A stretch of DNA of 46,643 nucleotides from an uncultured Muribaculaceae bacterium (GTDB taxonomy: Bacteria > Bacteroidota > Bacteroidia > Bacteroidales > Muribaculaceae). Shown piece after piece: positions 25,769 through 34,126 of the stretch. Under the pieces are notes generated by a model that ran no database searches, had not been told where the DNA came from, and worked only from the letters and a program-made list of their open reading frames with translations. Position 1 is the stretch's first letter. Every line of letters starts with the position of its first letter. The translations under genes were made by a program, and so were the position numbers. The stretch lies in contig CAJUKZ010000014.1 of assembly GCA_910586995.1 (NCBI GenBank), positions 1 through 46,643 on the forward strand, in the 5' to 3' direction.

Positions 25769-26719
25769 ATGATAAAAAGCCAATCTACATACTGCCATCA
25801 AGACACTCTGCGCGACATTATTGAAGATAATAATCATCTGATTGTGGTTCTTAATCGGTTCGATATTTCTCTTGGCTTCGGCGACAGAACTGTGGCTGAA
25901 GTGTGTACCAACAATGGTGTAGATACCGATACATTTCTTGCTGTCACCAACTTCATAGCTGGAAAACGATGGGAAAACTATCCGATATCACTCATGTCAC
26001 TGATAGGCTACCTGCGCAAGTCTCACAAAAGATTCATAGAGTATTCCCTTCCCAACATAAAAAAGACTCTCATCGAGGGCATCCATGAGGCAGATACATC
26101 TGAAATCGCGATGGTAATACTTAAATTCTATGATACCTACATGAATGAGGTAAGAAGCCACATGGGATATGAGGATACCGTTATCTTCTCATACGTCGAG
26201 AATCTGCTTAATGGAAACATCACAGATCGATTCCAGATTTCAGACTTCTCATCGCGACACGTCCACATGGCCGGCAAACTCGATGATCTGAAGGAACTTT
26301 TCATATATAAATATACTCAGAAAAACAATGAACGGATAAATACTGCGCTGCTGCAACTCATGCTGTGTGGAAAGGATCTTGTACAACATTGCGAGATTGA
26401 AAACAAATTGCTGTTTCCAGAGGTAGTAAAACTCGAAAATGATTTGATAAGTAGACTTGAATCCGAAGATGATGAAGACTGCGAGCAAACCACTATTCCC
26501 GAACTGCTCACTGACCGGGAAAAGGAAGTATTGCGTGAGATTGCACAAGGACTATCAACAAAAGAAATAGCTGAGAAAATCCATCTGTCTTTCCACACGG
26601 TGAATACCTATAGAAAGAATATCGGTGAAAAACTTAATATCCATTCCGTTGCAGGCCTGGCTGTGTATGCCATCCTCCACCACATAATCGATATCAACGA
26701 AATCAATATCCCCAAATAG
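25769..26719 (+). CDS. RIC/ScdA-like hemerythrin domain fused to LuxR-type HTH regulator
   Basis: The protein has 316 residues. Residues about 12-63 resemble the ScdA_N (DUF542) domain, but its usual Cys-Cys-Gly-Gly is replaced by Leu-Gly-Phe-Gly (35-38). Residues about 75-225 match the diiron domain of YtfE/RIC: His86, His131, Glu135, His164 or His166, His207 and Glu211 sit where the iron ligands lie. Residues 246-316 form a LuxR helix-turn-helix (LTDREKEVLREIAQGLSTKEIAEKI...). It is probably a transcription factor that senses iron, oxygen or nitric oxide through its diiron site. It faces the heme operon and may control it. Confidence 0.82.
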   Translation: MIKSQSTYCHQDTLRDIIEDNNHLIVVLNRFDISLGFGDRTVAEVCTNNGVDTDTFLAVTNFIAGKRWENYPISLMSLIGYLRKSHKRFIEYSLPNIKKTLIEGIHEADTSEIAMVILKFYDTYMNEVRSHMGYEDTVIFSYVENLLNGNITDRFQISDFSSRHVHMAGKLDDLKELFIYKYTQKNNERINTALLQLMLCGKDLVQHCEIENKLLFPEVVKLENDLISRLESEDDEDCEQTTIPELLTDREKEVLREIAQGLSTKEIAEKIHLSFHTVNTYRKNIGEKLNIHSVAGLAVYAILHHIIDINEINIPK

Positions 26720-26739
26720 CAAATTATAATGTAGATATG

Positions 26740-26782
26740 AAAAGGGACTGAACTTCTGAAATTATGAGCCCAGTCCTTTTCC
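26740..26782. terminator. Bidirectional terminator
   Basis: AAAAGGGACTG (26740-26750) and CAGTCCTTTT (26771-26780) pair with one bulge. The stem has an A-run on one side and a T-run on the other, between two converging genes, so it can serve both. Confidence 0.75.
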
Positions 26783-26798
26783 TATCATTTTAAACAAT

Positions 26799-27809
26799 TT
26801 ATGGCTTCAGCAGATATTCGTTGTAGAATGCTGAGATCTCGTCAAATGGAATTTTATCCAAACGATCGTACAGATCGCAATGAGTCGCATCCTTTACCGT
26901 AAGCATCTGTTTGTTATCTCCTCTGAGCATTGCAAAGACAGCCTTTCCGAAATAATATGAATGCGCTTTATCTCCATGAACAATAAGTACAGCGTTGTTC
27001 AGTTCATGAGCATACTCAAAAAATTTGAAATTCATAAACGGTAGAGAGGAGGTCGAGTTCCAGCCATCGGTGGAATTACCGCTTCGGGGATGAAAGCCGC
27101 GTGGAGTCTTATAGTAAGCATGATAATCTTTTACAAACTGAGGAACATCGTCAGGCAATGGATCTACTACACCACCGGCACGCATGTATTTACCATTGCG
27201 GAAGTCTTCAGTCCCCTGCTCAACAAGAGCCTTCCTATTGGCATTACGTTTTTCAGCAGAGTTGTCGGCATCAAAATATCCGTTAGCGGTGACGCGCGTC
27301 ATGTCGTACATTGTGGATGCTACAGTCGCCTTGATTCGCGGATCATTGATAGCAGCCTGTATGGCAATTCCACCCCATCCACATATACCGAGTATACCAA
27401 TTCTTTCAGCATCCACATCCGGCTGCACAGAAAGGAAGTCAACGGCAGCCGAAAAATCCTCAGTATTGATGTCGGGAGAAGCCACACGCCGTGGCATACC
27501 ACCGCTTTCACCTGTAAACGATGGATCGAATGCAATTGTCAGGAATCCGCGTTCGGCAAGCTGCTGGGCGTATAGACCACTCGACTGTTCTTTTACAGCA
27601 CCGAAAGGCCCGCTGACTGCAATTGCCGGCAAACTACCTTCTGCATCAACAGGGGTATACATATCTGCCGCAAGTGTCACACCATATCGGTTGACAAATG
27701 TGACCTTTCTATGATGAACCTTATTGCTGATCGGGAAAACCTTATCCCACGCTTCAGTCAGTTCAAGATCATCGGCTTTGGCTACCGATGTATTTTCATT
27801 CATATTCAT
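26799..27809 (-). CDS. Alpha/beta hydrolase with Cys nucleophile (dienelactone hydrolase-like)
   Basis: The ATG at 27809 gives 336 residues. The open frame continues to a TTG at 27893, but homologous-looking sequence begins near MNENTSVAKADDLELT. The nucleophile elbow is GICGWGG, with Cys143 in the Ser place. Asp280 (VHGDKAHS) and His310 (DATHCDLYD) complete the triad. Dienelactone hydrolases also use Cys, but this branch is of unknown substrate. It has no convincing signal peptide. It is monocistronic and converges with the hemerythrin-LuxR gene. Confidence 0.8.
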   Translation of the reverse strand: MNMNENTSVAKADDLELTEAWDKVFPISNKVHHRKVTFVNRYGVTLAADMYTPVDAEGSLPAIAVSGPFGAVKEQSSGLYAQQLAERGFLTIAFDPSFTGESGGMPRRVASPDINTEDFSAAVDFLSVQPDVDAERIGILGICGWGGIAIQAAINDPRIKATVASTMYDMTRVTANGYFDADNSAEKRNANRKALVEQGTEDFRNGKYMRAGGVVDPLPDDVPQFVKDYHAYYKTPRGFHPRSGNSTDGWNSTSSLPFMNFKFFEYAHELNNAVLIVHGDKAHSYYFGKAVFAMLRGDNKQMLTVKDATHCDLYDRLDKIPFDEISAFYNEYLLKP

Positions 27810-28097
27810 ATAACAGTTGGTATTTTTAGGATTTATTGTTGTTAATGCACCGAATATTATGGCTATTGAGTATGTAATTTTTTCATAATGCAAAATAACG
27901 ACATATAAGACACTTCTTACTTACCCATATTAAGGAAATCCTTACCAGAAACAAATGCATTATATTCTGTAGAATGAGAGATTCGATAAGAAAGTTTCTA
28001 TTGATAAAACGACATCAGCTACAACTCCAAGGAGTCATAGCTGATGCCATTATTGTTTTGATTGTCAAATTACACCCTACAAGATCTGTTCCGAATC
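27810..28097. other. Intergenic region with helicase terminator
   Basis: These 288 bases lie between the hydrolase start and the helicase stop. They contain the hairpin at 28013-28046. No full promoter match was found for the hydrolase, only a one-base-short TATTTTG on the minus strand near 27892-27898. No additional gene is apparent. Confidence 0.5.
28013..28046 (-). terminator. Terminator after helicase gene
   Basis: Two 16-base arms (28013-28028, 28031-28046) pair with two central mismatches around AA. On the minus strand CGTTTTATC follows. It marks the end of the long polysaccharide transcript plus helicase. Confidence 0.65.
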
Positions 28098-30005
28098 TCA
28101 AGAACGCCTTTTAAATTTAATCATAAATTGTTCAAGTTGCTGCTTGGAACTTGCGTAAGAAGTTGAAGTAAACAGATATTTATGAGTAAGATCAGGACGT
28201 ACAAGGTAATAGTTCAGGTTAAAGTCAACAAGGATTATGCTCCCATCAGCCAATTCTTCTACCAAATAATATTCGCGCAGGTCGCTCTGGAATAATACAA
28301 CATAAGAATAAGAGCTATCACGTACACCTCCAATCATGGCACTTGGTATGAATGCTTTATTTGCAATCGGGCATAAGCCGTATATCTTAAAGTAGAAGCC
28401 ATTCCAACTTGGCTTTATAGCCTGATTCCTGTAATAATAGAATGTACAGTTATAACTACGCCTCCTGATCAATTCTCTGTCCCCAATAAATTCAATCGGA
28501 CCATATCGCTCAATTACCGGTGGCTGAGGAAACCGTTGGTTTGTAATCAAGTCAATAAAGCATTCTCCTTGAGAGGTCATGATTCTCAACACATTATTTT
28601 CAAGAATCTCAAAGTCCGTGCAATCCTTTGGTAATGGAAACTCTCGCCCGGAAGCAAATATAAGACATGCTGATTTGTCGGCAAGTCTAATAGCAACGGC
28701 ATCCTGCTTATGCGCAATTACGTTTAGTACTTGTTTCTTCGCAACCTCTTTTCCATTAATAACAATGCCAACAGTATTTTCAGATGAATAATATCTCAGC
28801 ACAGTCTGATTATTAATAGCAGTTGCCATCTCATCATGACTGATTATTTTCTCCATAGGCTCATCGGCAAGCTTGCCAGGATACCCGTAGTGCTTCACCA
28901 ATTCACGTCTATCTCCTGTGTCGATTCTGATATTTCCTGCTATACCCTGAAACATCTTATCCCATTTCCATTTGCGTATGGGAGTGCCAAAAGTTCGGCT
29001 TAGTCCTACGTTGTCGAGAATAACACAATATTTTTTACCTGCGGCTTTGCGTAGTCCACGACCTATTTGCTGAAGATATACAGAAAGCGAAAGTGTCGGA
29101 CGAGCAAGTTGAATGAACTCTACTTCAGGACAATCGAAACCTTCCGAAAAAATATCAACGTTGACCATAACATCAATATCACCGTTGCGGAATGATGTAA
29201 CCATCTCATCACGTTCTTTCTCCGCTGTATTGCAGTCAATCGCACAACATCTCAATCCTTTCGAAGCATAATATTCAGCAATCGCTTTGGCATGACTGAT
29301 ATTGATGGCATATACTATGCCCCTGCGGCCTTTGGCATAATGCACCAATGAGTTATAGAGATATTCAATATTACGTGGCGTATTCAGCGACAACTCCAAC
29401 TCTTTCGTGAGATAGTCGCCATCTGCACCACGCTTTTTAAGCAATGCAATCTGACGACGTATCTTACTATTCTGCGGTACAGCATAATAGTCGAACAGCG
29501 ACAGACGTTTCTTCATAATAAACTCAGAAATGCTATATGATTGCAACAATATGTCAAATAAGTCAACAAACCCCTTGCCGCTCATGCGGTAAGGGGTCGC
29601 TGTCATTCCGAGTCTCTTAGAATCCGGATACCGTCTGAAAAGCTCCTGATATGTATCCGCAAGCGCATGATGCGCTTCGTCTATTACAATCATTGCAGGT
29701 CTTTCGTCAGTCAACTTATCCCAATTTCGAGCGAGCCACTGAATCGAAAACACCCTGACCTCAGGCGAACTCTTTTTGCCCTTATAAAATTCCGTCCATA
29801 CCCTCTCGACTTGCGCAATCAGCTCCCGACGGTGAGCAACAACCCAAACAGTCTTGCCCTTGGCGTATTCACTGACCACTGACGCAAGCACGTGTGTTTT
29901 CCCCGTGCCAGTAGGCATCTGGCACATCACAGAATCATGCGAGCCTAAAGCCTCCAGAACAGAGGCTTTCATCTCACGCTGATAGTCATAAAGGCGAATT
30001 GCCAT
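28098..30005 (-). CDS. SF2 DEAD/DEAH helicase (RadD/SSL2-like)
   Basis: The protein has 635 residues. Walker A is PTGTGKTH (31-38), motif II DEAH (109-112), motif III-like GMTATPYRMSGKGF (about 132-145) and motif VI QQIGRGLRKA (about 313). Helicase domains occupy residues 1 to about 350 and resemble RadD and the COG1061 group of nucleic-acid unwinding ATPases. The remaining 280 or so residues have no motif I recognise. It begins 17 bases after the aminotransferase stop, so it may be co-transcribed with the polysaccharide genes although it has no evident link to them. It more likely belongs to the fixed flank of the locus. Confidence 0.86.
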   Translation of the reverse strand: MAIRLYDYQREMKASVLEALGSHDSVMCQMPTGTGKTHVLASVVSEYAKGKTVWVVAHRRELIAQVERVWTEFYKGKKSSPEVRVFSIQWLARNWDKLTDERPAMIVIDEAHHALADTYQELFRRYPDSKRLGMTATPYRMSGKGFVDLFDILLQSYSISEFIMKKRLSLFDYYAVPQNSKIRRQIALLKKRGADGDYLTKELELSLNTPRNIEYLYNSLVHYAKGRRGIVYAINISHAKAIAEYYASKGLRCCAIDCNTAEKERDEMVTSFRNGDIDVMVNVDIFSEGFDCPEVEFIQLARPTLSLSVYLQQIGRGLRKAAGKKYCVILDNVGLSRTFGTPIRKWKWDKMFQGIAGNIRIDTGDRRELVKHYGYPGKLADEPMEKIISHDEMATAINNQTVLRYYSSENTVGIVINGKEVAKKQVLNVIAHKQDAVAIRLADKSACLIFASGREFPLPKDCTDFEILENNVLRIMTSQGECFIDLITNQRFPQPPVIERYGPIEFIGDRELIRRRSYNCTFYYYRNQAIKPSWNGFYFKIYGLCPIANKAFIPSAMIGGVRDSSYSYVVLFQSDLREYYLVEELADGSIILVDFNLNYYLVRPDLTHKYLFTSTSYASSKQQLEQFMIKFKRRS

Positions 30006-30022
30006 TCGGCAGTTAACTATTC

Positions 30023-31288
30023 CTATACGATTGCAGCTTTAATCGTATCTACAATATACCGCACATCTTCGTCGGTGACGTATGGACCGGCGGGAAGGCA
30101 GATACCGACCTTAAAGAGTGCTTCGCTGACGCCGTTGACGTAGGCGGGGGCGTCTTTGTAAACGGGCTGCTTGTGCATGGGCTTCCACAGTGGACGTGCC
30201 TCGATATTGGCCTTGTCGAGAAAGACACGCAGAGCTTCCACATTATCATTGGGCTGGCAGTCGGTTGTGGCTGTCGATGCAGCATGGATAACACCTGCCG
30301 CGCCGCCGACTGCTCCCGTGATAATGGTCTTGTAGGCATTCTCCTGTCCTTTGATAAGGAGATCCGGATCAAGTGTGGCTGTACACAGCCAGAAGTTGGA
30401 ATCCGACTCCGGCCAAGGATTCGTGTGCATGGTAATCCCCTTGACATCCTTTAGCAACTCACAATAAAGCGCCTGCACATGCTTGTGATGGGCTATATGA
30501 TCGTTTATAATAGTCATCTGTCCTCGACCAATTCCAGCACAGATATTGCTCATACGATAATTATATCCGATAGCTTCATGCTGATAATAGGGATACGATT
30601 CTCGGGCTTGTGTCGCGTACCACATGATTGTATTCTTATCATCTGCATTGTCACAAACAAGCGCTCCTCCGCCAGAGGTGGTGATCATCTTATTACCATT
30701 GAAAGAAAGTACTCCAAACTTACCGAACGTGCCGAGAACCTGACCGTCGAAACGCGAGCCGAGTCCTTCTGCAGCATCCTCAATGACAGGAATCTCGTAG
30801 CGATTGGCAATTTCCATTATTTTGTCAATCTTATAAGGCATACCGTAGAGCGCAACGGGGATAATCGCCTTGGGCTTCTTACCAGTCTTGGCAATACGGT
30901 CTTCTATAGCTTTCTCAAGCAGATCTGGATCAATGTTCCATGACTCCTTCTCCGAGTCAACAAACACCGGAGTTGCGCCGAGATATGTAATCGGGTGAGA
31001 CGACGCACAGAAAGTGAAAGACTGCACCAACACCTCATCGCCAGGACCAACACCGCACGCGATCAGTGCGAGATGGACTGCAGCAGTACCAGCTGAAAGA
31101 GCCACAACAGACTTTCCAAGTTCCTCACCCTCTTTACGATTGTCAACAAACGCCTCGAGATCTTTCTCGAATCCATTAACATTAGGTCCAAGGGGAACAA
31201 CCCAGTTCTGATCAAAAGCTTCTTTTATAAATTCCTGTTCCTTGCCGCTCATGTGAGCCAAACAAAGCAATATTCTTTCTCTTTTCAT
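30023..31288 (-). CDS. DegT/DnrJ/EryC1/StrS sugar aminotransferase (PglE/WcfR-like)
   Basis: The protein has 421 residues of the PLP-dependent sugar aminotransferase family. It has AHMSGKEQEFIKEAF at the N terminus, the PLP-phosphate region ALSAGTAAVHLAL, Asp171 in EDAAE, and Lys200 in LSFNGNK as the Schiff-base lysine. It should transfer an amino group to a 4-keto-6-deoxy-UDP-sugar, giving a 4-amino sugar. It lies 9 bases after the phosphoglycosyl transferase, a pairing seen in N-acetylated bacillosamine or AATGal pathways. No 4,6-dehydratase or N-acetyltransferase is in the window. The 3' end of the gene is visibly more GC-rich than the rest. Confidence 0.88.
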   Translation of the reverse strand: MKRERILLCLAHMSGKEQEFIKEAFDQNWVVPLGPNVNGFEKDLEAFVDNRKEGEELGKSVVALSAGTAAVHLALIACGVGPGDEVLVQSFTFCASSHPITYLGATPVFVDSEKESWNIDPDLLEKAIEDRIAKTGKKPKAIIPVALYGMPYKIDKIMEIANRYEIPVIEDAAEGLGSRFDGQVLGTFGKFGVLSFNGNKMITTSGGGALVCDNADDKNTIMWYATQARESYPYYQHEAIGYNYRMSNICAGIGRGQMTIINDHIAHHKHVQALYCELLKDVKGITMHTNPWPESDSNFWLCTATLDPDLLIKGQENAYKTIITGAVGGAAGVIHAASTATTDCQPNDNVEALRVFLDKANIEARPLWKPMHKQPVYKDAPAYVNGVSEALFKVGICLPAGPYVTDEDVRYIVDTIKAAIV

Positions 31289-31297
31289 TATGGTCTT

Positions 31298-31951
31298 TTA
31301 GATTATTTCATTGTAATACTTCATATTGCAACCGAGGACGGTGCAGATTATCATCTTAATATCTTTTATGAAACTGTAGTGATAAAGATAGTAGAGGTTT
31401 ATGCGGACTTTATCGGGATATATCACATTGTCGTTGTACTCCTCTGCAATCACTTGAACCGGGCGATTATCACCACTTTTCTGCTGATTGGCCACATAGT
31501 ACGAAATCATCTCATCTTCAAGTCGATATTTCAAGGTTGCGGGACCTGTAATACCGGGACGGAGTTTCAATACTTCGCGATCTGAGCCTTTGAGTTGGTC
31601 GGCATATCCGGGAACATCGGGACGAGGACCAACGAATGACATATTGCCAACGAGAACATCCCACAATCCGGGAAGCTCATCAAGTTTGTAGTGGCGGAGC
31701 TTCGCACCAAGAGGAGTAATTCGATTATCCCCGGCAACACTGACAGTTGAGCCACTATGCTTAACTGTCATCGTGCGAAACTTATGGCAAGTAAACAACT
31801 TGCCATCTTTGCCAACGCGTTTCTGTTTAAATATAACGGGACCACCGGGCATCTTAATCCGGATAAGAATGGCAACAACAAACAGTACAGGCCATAGCAC
31901 TAACAGCCCAATAAGCGCCATCAGTCTGTCGAAAAAGTACTTTAAAATCAT
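31298..31951 (-). CDS. Initiating phosphoglycosyl transferase (PglC/WcfS type)
   Basis: The protein has 217 residues: one N-terminal membrane helix (about 5-30), VGKDGKLFTCHKFRTM, the catalytic Asp91-Glu92 in YKLDELPGLW, and the NMSFVGPRPDVPGY loop. This is the small monotopic family that transfers a phospho-sugar from a UDP-sugar to undecaprenyl phosphate and starts repeat-unit assembly at the inner face of the membrane. Its neighbour aminotransferase suggests that the first sugar is an amino sugar. It lies 11 bases after the cytidylyltransferase stop. Confidence 0.92.
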   Translation of the reverse strand: MILKYFFDRLMALIGLLVLWPVLFVVAILIRIKMPGGPVIFKQKRVGKDGKLFTCHKFRTMTVKHSGSTVSVAGDNRITPLGAKLRHYKLDELPGLWDVLVGNMSFVGPRPDVPGYADQLKGSDREVLKLRPGITGPATLKYRLEDEMISYYVANQQKSGDNRPVQVIAEEYNDNVIYPDKVRINLYYLYHYSFIKDIKMIICTVLGCNMKYYNEII

Positions 31952-31962
31952 GTGTCAAATGA

Positions 31963-32382
31963 TTATTTTTTTGACAATTTTTCTCTGAGAATAGTAGATG
32001 AAATACCGTCAGTATGACCAAGATACACTACAGAACAAGCTACTTTCGCAAACTCCTTTTCATAATTTATCCAAGCATCGGTCCCTTTCCAATCTGAGCC
32101 GACAAACACTACGTCTGCACCTAGTTGTTTTACCATTTTTAGTTTGTTCATATCAGATTGTGCAACGACGTCATCAACAAATCTAATAGCACGAACAATG
32201 TCCATTCGGTCATTTTCGTTGATAATAGGATATTTTTGTTTTCGAGAGTAGCATAGCTCATCTGTGGTTACACCAACAATAAGGCGCTCACACTGATCTT
32301 TAGCTCTTCTTAAAATATTTAAGTGTCCGATATGAAACATATCGTATACGCCAGACGTATAGCCAACTTTAAATTTTTTCAT
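31963..32382 (-). CDS. Cytidylyltransferase-family nucleotidyltransferase (TagD-like)
   Basis: The protein has 139 residues. The nucleotide-binding motif YTSGVYDMFHIGH carries His17 and His20. ENDRMDIVRAIRFVDDVV and the C-terminal ISSTILR complete the pattern of glycerol-3-phosphate and related cytidylyltransferases. It should make a CDP-activated alcohol such as CDP-glycerol; the substrate is not certain. A LicD-type phosphotransferase lies in the same locus and could use the product. A 113-base gap separates it from the next gene upstream. Confidence 0.83.
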   Translation of the reverse strand: MKKFKVGYTSGVYDMFHIGHLNILRRAKDQCERLIVGVTTDELCYSRKQKYPIINENDRMDIVRAIRFVDDVVAQSDMNKLKMVKQLGADVVFVGSDWKGTDAWINYEKEFAKVACSVVYLGHTDGISSTILREKLSKK

Positions 32383-32495
32383 TGATTGCTGATGTTGTTT
32401 TAATAAAATGATTATGGTTATATTTATAATTTGCGTGTTAATCTCTACAATTTGTGATTTATGACATCTTGAGATGCGTCTGAATTATAATTAAA

Positions 32496-33326
32496 CTATT
32501 TCCGGAATATTTTTTGGAATAAAAATCCTCTAAGATTATTAGGTAAAACTACCTGCATTACAAACCGACCAGTGGTGTTATATAGATAACGCGGCAAAGA
32601 AATGAGTCGGTGTCGCAACATGTAATCTTGCAGACCCTTTTCACTCTTGAAATATTTCCACCCTCCTCTACGTTTATACATATCTGTACCGACACGAACA
32701 TTAACCAAAGTATCAGATAGATTTGCGAATACATAACCTTGTTCAAGGAGTCGAATCCATAAGTAATAATCTTCATTGTAATGCCAAGACTGATAATTCC
32801 CCGCTTCTAAGATAGATTTACGCCTAAACATTACAGTCATGTGGTTAAATGGACAACGCGCCAGAGTATAGCTCTTTAACTCTTCAAAAGCAGTCGGCAC
32901 CTCTCGCCTCGATACGATATTGTCAGGATTGTCAATAAATTCATCAATCTGTCCTCCAAGTATGCTAACATTTGGGTGTAGCTTCAGATATTTATATTGT
33001 AATTCAAAACGCTTGGGGAGCGCAATATCATCCGAGTCCATTCTGGCTATGATTGGGTGTGTGCATTTTTCAACCCCTATTCTTAAAGCTTCTCCAAGAC
33101 CATAGTTGCTTTCAAGTCGGATAACTCTCATAACAGGAATTTCCTGCTCCAGGCTGCGTATCATATTGTTCAAAGGCTCGGGAACAGGTCCGTCAACCAT
33201 CAGCACAAATTCCGCCGGCCGCAAGGTTTGCTTGAACCAGATACTATTAACTGCCTCCTTAAAATCTGCAGGTCTATCATTATGATAGACTGACATCAAA
33301 ACCGAAAAATATTCTGTTTTTATCAT
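32496..33326 (-). CDS. Glycosyltransferase family 2
   Basis: With the start at 33326 (MIKTEYFSVLMSVYHND) the protein has 276 residues. This start overlaps the previous stop as ATGA; the longer frame to 33362 runs into the upstream gene. The GT-A fold is shown by VLMVDGP, the metal-binding MDSDDIALPKRFE (Asp97-Asp100) and FNHMTVMFRRKSI. It is a cytoplasmic inverting transferase that adds one sugar to the lipid-linked repeat unit. Donor and linkage cannot be told. Confidence 0.88.
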   Translation of the reverse strand: MIKTEYFSVLMSVYHNDRPADFKEAVNSIWFKQTLRPAEFVLMVDGPVPEPLNNMIRSLEQEIPVMRVIRLESNYGLGEALRIGVEKCTHPIIARMDSDDIALPKRFELQYKYLKLHPNVSILGGQIDEFIDNPDNIVSRREVPTAFEELKSYTLARCPFNHMTVMFRRKSILEAGNYQSWHYNEDYYLWIRLLEQGYVFANLSDTLVNVRVGTDMYKRRGGWKYFKSEKGLQDYMLRHRLISLPRYLYNTTGRFVMQVVLPNNLRGFLFQKIFRK

Positions 33327-34126
33327 TGTGCCGAGAATGACTTCATACCCATCTTCACACATAGTACCTTTATCGTCTGATAGACCGACTTCGGAAGATA
33401 TGAAAGAACGCGGCTTCCCATTTCCTTAATCCCAAGCTTTATGTAAGCAGAACGAGGCATTATTGGTCTTGAACCATGATACAAGTCGTGTTTTTTAAGG
33501 TATCGTGAAGCCTTTGGAAGTATGCGACCTTTACGCACAACATCAAGAATGGGGAATTCACGGCCAAGGCTCACCGCACATTTACCACCAACTCGACGAG
33601 CATTCTCTGTTAGAGTAACCTCAAATTCCCACGCATTAAGAGTTCGGCAGCCCAGGGTCTTAGCCATAAAATCTTTGCGCCAAATTCCAACGTACAAATT
33701 AACCTGATAGTCACCATTAAGTTGTAAATCATAAAGATTCTTGTACTTTGTTTTATTTTGTCCGGTCTTAGGCTGATTGAAAAGTCGGATATAATCATAT
33801 CCTTCCTTATCCATAATATCAATCAAACGCTTAATCCGCTCAGAATCAATCTTTGTTGTCGGAAAATAATCGTCGAGCGTTACAAGTATATAATCAGTGC
33901 ATATATGGTCAAGCACATACTTGATTCTACCTGTAATTTCCTGACCATCACCGGCCGCTTTAATCTCAACGCGTTCTAATTGTTGAAGATTTTGTCTATC
34001 AGTAAGAATGATAGTACGACAATCACGGTCAGCCCAGTTCTGGTTAAGTAAATGGATATGAGTGGGCCATAGATCGGAGAATTTATCGCACGAATGAATT
34101 AAAAGTGTGAGTCTGTCTTTAAGCAT
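33323..34126 (-). CDS. Putative glycosyltransferase of the polysaccharide locus
   Basis: The start at 34126 (MLKDRLTLLIHSCDKFSDLW) gives 267 residues and an 8-base overlap with the upstream stop; an earlier ATG at 34144 is possible. I recognise the outline of a GT-A-like protein: LLIHSCDKF near the start, a TDYILVTLDDYFP segment that could be the metal site, and a KNLYDLQLNGDYQVNLYVGIW core. It resembles uncharacterised sugar transferases in Bacteroidales capsule loci but carries no decisive family mark. Its position between two transferases supports the role. Confidence 0.6.
   Translation of the reverse strand: MLKDRLTLLIHSCDKFSDLWPTHIHLLNQNWADRDCRTIILTDRQNLQQLERVEIKAAGDGQEITGRIKYVLDHICTDYILVTLDDYFPTTKIDSERIKRLIDIMDKEGYDYIRLFNQPKTGQNKTKYKNLYDLQLNGDYQVNLYVGIWRKDFMAKTLGCRTLNAWEFEVTLTENARRVGGKCAVSLGREFPILDVVRKGRILPKASRYLKKHDLYHGSRPIMPRSAYIKLGIKEMGSRVLSYLPKSVYQTIKVLCVKMGMKSFSAQ

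Noticed and set aside
33323..34126. Firm family assignment of this glycosyltransferase
   Set aside because: Only a weak DDYF-type motif and context support it, so it is left as putative.
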